DNA of 64,000 nucleotides from Microbulbifer sp. ALW1 (GTDB taxonomy: Bacteria; Pseudomonadota; Gammaproteobacteria; Pseudomonadales; Cellvibrionaceae), in the NCBI RefSeq assembly GCF_009903625.1, contig NZ_CP047569.1:206001-270000 (forward strand). Reading direction: 5' to 3'. Below are positions 61,125 to 64,000 of the stretch, piece by piece (the first letter of the stretch is position 1; each line of letters opens with the position of its first letter). Both the position numbers and the translations under genes were made by a program. Below the pieces are notes generated by a model. It did not search any database and was not told where the DNA came from. It saw nothing but the letters and a program-made list of their open reading frames with translations.

Positions 61125-62735
61125 TTAAGGTGCCGAGGCCGCAACCCCTTTGCCAGTCGCGCCTGCGGCACTGTCCGGCTTTGCCGCATGGGCGTGGTTG
61201 TGGGTGGTCTCTTTTTTGGTGACACCTTTCGCCATTTGCGCCGCCTTCGGCTTCAGTTCCGCCAGCATCATCTTCATCTGGTTGTATTCCGCCTCGCTGG
61301 TGAGTTCCAGCATCAGCGGTTGTGCTACCTGGGCAAAGTACTCCGCATCTTTACGGTTGTAGAGTTCCTGTGCCCACCACTGGGCGATGTGCAGTTCCCG
61401 CGGTGCGCGCAGGTAAGCCTGCTCCAGCATGTCGGTGTACTGCTTTTTCGGGTAGCCCAGCATCTCCAGAGTAATCGCCAGCCCGTACCAGTTCATCGCC
61501 TCTTCCGCGCGGGTGTTTACCAGCTCAACAAATTGGTCACGCGCCTTCTTCAGCAGGGTTTTGCTGCGGTCGCGGCCCATGGTGTTGATCTCGCGGTTCA
61601 GCCACAACCAGGCCTGGGCTTTTTTGTACCAGGCGTTGTCCCGATCCGAGGGGGCAACGCGGCCCAGCAAAATGGCAGCGCTGTCAAAATCACCCATACG
61701 AGTAGCTGCATCGGCTTGTACAGCAGTCAGTTCCGAGCTGTAAATACCTTCTTTCTCCGCGTACTTCACCATCGCATCCAGGTTCTGCATGTTGTAACCG
61801 GACTTCACCAGGAAGCGCGCTAGCTCAACAACGGTCTGCTTGCCACTCAGGGTCGCCAATTTCGGGGTCACCGGCTTGAAGCTCGCAGGTACCTTGCCAC
61901 TGGCGAGGTCAAACTGGCCGCTGGCAAACTGGTCGTTGTAGACCTTTTCCAGCTGCGCGATAGACATGCCCAGGTTTTTCGCCAGCGCTTTCACCGGGTC
62001 GGCGCCATTGTTGTAGTCCTTCACATAGCCTTTGAAGGCCTCAGTCTTGCCGCTTTTCATCACCAGCCAATGGGCCAGCATCCAGCCACTGGCATACACA
62101 CGGCCTTTTTCTTCATCCGGCGTGTTGTGCACCGTGGCCCGCAACAGTTCCTGCAGCGGCATGGGGCTGGTGTACAGCAGGGTCATGGCACGTTCACTGG
62201 GAATGGCGCCCAGCTTGTAGGTGTTGCCCGGGCCAAAGGTCATGGTGGACATGAATTCGGCAAAGCCCTCACTGTACCAGTAGGGGTAGTGCGTGGTGGT
62301 GCCGTTGTAGCTGAGGAAGTGGGTGTACTCGTGGAACAGGAACTCCCGCGCCGCCAGCTGGCGCTCGCCGGTGCGGCCGTCCAGGTTCACCAGTGCATAG
62401 CTGCCCTCGGCGGTGGTATCGAAAAGACCATTGGTCATTTCCGACAGATCCTCACCCACCAGTCCCGCATAACTCTCGCGGTCGGCGGCGGCATAGATGG
62501 TCAGCTTGGTGTCGTCACCCTCGGAGCCCAGCAGGGCGAGGGACACGGCACGGTAGCGCTCCAGATCCGCCGCCAGGGTGCGCACCGCCTGGGGGTCGCC
62601 GTTGGTGATGATCTGGAAGTTAGCGCTGTCAATTTTGTACCAGGTGTCTTTGGCCAGGTTGTCGGCCATGGCTCCGCCGGCGTACAGCAGCGCACTGGAA
62701 AGAAGGACTATGGAAGCGATGAATCGTGAAAACAT
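61125..62735 (-). CDS. Secreted gluzincin-type putative metalloprotease (DUF1570-like) with helical repeats
   Basis: The 536-aa product has a signal peptide (FIASIVLLSSALLYAGGAMA) and a catalytic-looking region with HEYTH in LFHEYTHFLSY near residue 136 and the third ligand Glu in YSEGFAEFMSTM. This HExxH...GxxE layout is that of gluzincin proteases such as DUF1570/peptidase-MA-like proteins. The C-terminal half is helical, TPR-like, and the end is His/Ala-rich (THNHAHAAKP). Substrate unknown. It ends at the terminator at 61063. Confidence 0.82.
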   Translation of the reverse strand: MFSRFIASIVLLSSALLYAGGAMADNLAKDTWYKIDSANFQIITNGDPQAVRTLAADLERYRAVSLALLGSEGDDTKLTIYAAADRESYAGLVGEDLSEMTNGLFDTTAEGSYALVNLDGRTGERQLAAREFLFHEYTHFLSYNGTTTHYPYWYSEGFAEFMSTMTFGPGNTYKLGAIPSERAMTLLYTSPMPLQELLRATVHNTPDEEKGRVYASGWMLAHWLVMKSGKTEAFKGYVKDYNNGADPVKALAKNLGMSIAQLEKVYNDQFASGQFDLASGKVPASFKPVTPKLATLSGKQTVVELARFLVKSGYNMQNLDAMVKYAEKEGIYSSELTAVQADAATRMGDFDSAAILLGRVAPSDRDNAWYKKAQAWLWLNREINTMGRDRSKTLLKKARDQFVELVNTRAEEAMNWYGLAITLEMLGYPKKQYTDMLEQAYLRAPRELHIAQWWAQELYNRKDAEYFAQVAQPLMLELTSEAEYNQMKMMLAELKPKAAQMAKGVTKKETTHNHAHAAKPDSAAGATGKGVAASAP

Positions 62736-63083
62736 ATTCTGGCCACCTGGTTCAGGGTTCTCGAAGCAACTGACTGCTTTTTGTACAGCATTGCGCGAAT
62801 TGCCACATTACCTGTTTTCACTGGTTAAAAAAAGAGCAATTTCAATTTGAGGGTTAAGTTCATCCCGTTATATGGGACCAAACAGTACCGACTGTTAAGT
62901 CCGTACTAGTCCCGGCATGACCGGCAGGTTTCGCGTTTAAGTCCCCGCCAGTGGCCGGGAATGCCATCCCGGTTGGTAAAAATGGTCAGATTCGCCCCGG
63001 TTTGCCCTCCTAGAATGAATCCGCCCGTGAACAAGCACTCTCACCGGGTCACAAATATAAAAGCAATAATCAGAGAGAAAACC
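62736..63083. other. Divergent intergenic region
   Basis: This 348-bp region separates the metalloprotease and alpha/beta hydrolase genes. It contains a 6-bp perfect hairpin (CCGGGA/TCCCGG, about 62955-62972) but no T-run. No gene or recurring operator was seen. Confidence 0.45.
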
Positions 63084-64000
63084 ATGAAGACAATCGCCCT
63101 GCCGGCGCTGTTGGCCGCTGCCCTATCCTGCACTTTTATTCCCCTTAGCCCTGCCGCCCAGGCGGCCCCGACCTTTGTTGCCGACCTGGATATCACCAGC
63201 TTCGACGGCACCGAGCTAGACGCCAACCTGTTTATCCCCGAGACCCCGGCGCCCGCCGGCGGTTACCCCACAGTGCTGTTCACCAACAGCTGGGTGCTGG
63301 ACAAGCATCAGTACCTGCTGCAGGCAAAAGCACTGGCCGAGAATGGCTATCTGGTGATGAGTTACTCCACCCGTGGCTTTGGTGCCTCCGGAGGACTGGT
63401 GGATGTCGCCGGTGACAACACCATCACCGATGCCCGTGTGCTGATCGACTGGCTGGAAGACCATTATCCGGTGGGCAAACTGGGCATGGCCGGCATTTCC
63501 TATGGCGCCGGTGTCTCGTTGATCACCGCCGCACAGGATCCGCGGGTGGATGCGGTGGCGGCGCTCTCCGGCTGGTCCGACGTCATCGAAGGGCTCTACC
63601 CGGGCAACACCGTCAACCTAGTGTGGGGCACCATCCTCACCACCACCGCGTTCAACCTCGATCCGGAAGTGGACACCATCTGGGCCAACCTGCGCGCCAC
63701 TGAAAATATCCAGGGTGTAAAAGAATTCGCCGCCCCCCGCTCCGCACTCTCCTACGTACCGGAACTGAACAGCAACGGCACCGCCGTGCTCATGTCCAAC
63801 AACTTCGCCGACTACCTGTTCAAACCCAACAGCATGACCCGGCTCTACAGCCTGCTGGACGGTCCCAAAAAACTGCTCCTCAACCCGGGCACCCACGCCG
63901 TCACCGAAACCCTCGGCGGCAACAACGGCCACATCTGGGCCACTACCTTTCGCTGGTTTGATCACTACCTCAAGGGCGACGCCAACGGCATCGACAGCGA
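63084..64000 (+). CDS. Secreted S15/CocE-type alpha/beta hydrolase, truncated by window end
   Basis: An open frame runs off the right edge. The product begins MKTIALPALLAAALSC with a signal peptide ending near QAA. An X-Pro dipeptidyl-peptidase/CocE-like alpha/beta hydrolase domain follows: DLDITSFDGTELDANLFIP, GYPTVLFTNSW, SYSTRGFGASGG, and the nucleophile elbow GISYGAGVS with Ser near residue 141. GTHAVTE and a later His may complete the active site. About 305 codons are visible; such proteins are usually 550-650 aa, so the C-terminal half is missing. AGAGAG precedes the ATG. Confidence 0.85.
   Translation, partial: MKTIALPALLAAALSCTFIPLSPAAQAAPTFVADLDITSFDGTELDANLFIPETPAPAGGYPTVLFTNSWVLDKHQYLLQAKALAENGYLVMSYSTRGFGASGGLVDVAGDNTITDARVLIDWLEDHYPVGKLGMAGISYGAGVSLITAAQDPRVDAVAALSGWSDVIEGLYPGNTVNLVWGTILTTTAFNLDPEVDTIWANLRATENIQGVKEFAAPRSALSYVPELNSNGTAVLMSNNFADYLFKPNSMTRLYSLLDGPKKLLLNPGTHAVTETLGGNNGHIWATTFRWFDHYLKGDANGIDS

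Overview
The window looks like a chromosomal stretch of a marine, polysaccharide-degrading gammaproteobacterium, probably in the Cellvibrionales near Microbulbifer. The evidence is fairly GC-rich coding DNA, three large Caulobacter-type TonB-dependent receptors with no SusD partners, secreted enzymes with polyserine linkers, duplicated KduI/KduD/GH105 sets and a napEDABC nitrate reductase operon. The genus is an inference. I saw no tRNA, rRNA, transposase or CRISPR array.

Positions 1-19.6 kb and 24.8-41 kb form a split pectin/uronate utilisation locus. The first part holds uxuB (cut by the window edge) and uxuA, a secreted beta-helix enzyme with a polyserine linker, kduI with a DUF4861 lipoprotein, a divergent GH105-kduD-GH2 operon, a TonB receptor, an Alginate_lyase-superfamily enzyme, uxaC and a second polyol-type dehydrogenase. 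A nap operon (19.9-24.3 kb) interrupts it. The second part, mostly on the minus strand, has two more TonB receptors, two GH28 enzymes, second copies of kduD and kduI, a DUF4861-GH105 fusion, a FadR-type GntR regulator and uxaA. Together they describe import of pectin-type oligomers, release of unsaturated uronates (GH105), 5-keto-4-deoxyuronate conversion to KDG (KduI, KduD), and the isomerase route (UxaC, then UxuAB or UxaA) to KDG. No kdgK or eda is present here.

The regulation can be read from the DNA. An 11-bp site close to TGGTAARRCCA, matching the FadR-family pattern TNGTNNNACNA, recurs upstream of uxuA, the beta-helix gene, DUF4861/GH105, two TonB receptors, uxaC, one GH28 gene and uxaA. 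It also occurs upstream of a PL3 pectate lyase at 54.8 kb, well outside the cluster. The GntR protein at 38.3-39.0 kb is the obvious candidate regulator.

From 41 to 64 kb the content is general: PepB aminopeptidase, a zinc-finger/membrane/helical-repeat protein convergent with a rhomboid protease, an MscS-type channel, an omega-amino-acid transaminase with a semialdehyde dehydrogenase and divergent LysR regulator, the PL3 lyase, a run of small genes (PaiB, DUF1294, MarR, acetyltransferase, DJ-1/PfpI, cupin, OsmC, VOC), a putative metalloprotease and a truncated alpha/beta hydrolase.

The most unusual structures are three copies of a 112-bp intergenic element (41055, 41447 and 51184). Each has a 29-bp locus-specific stem whose two arms vary together, around a conserved 54-nt head. 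A second is a complete intrinsic-terminator sequence inside the signal-peptide codons of the GH2 gene (9200-9232).
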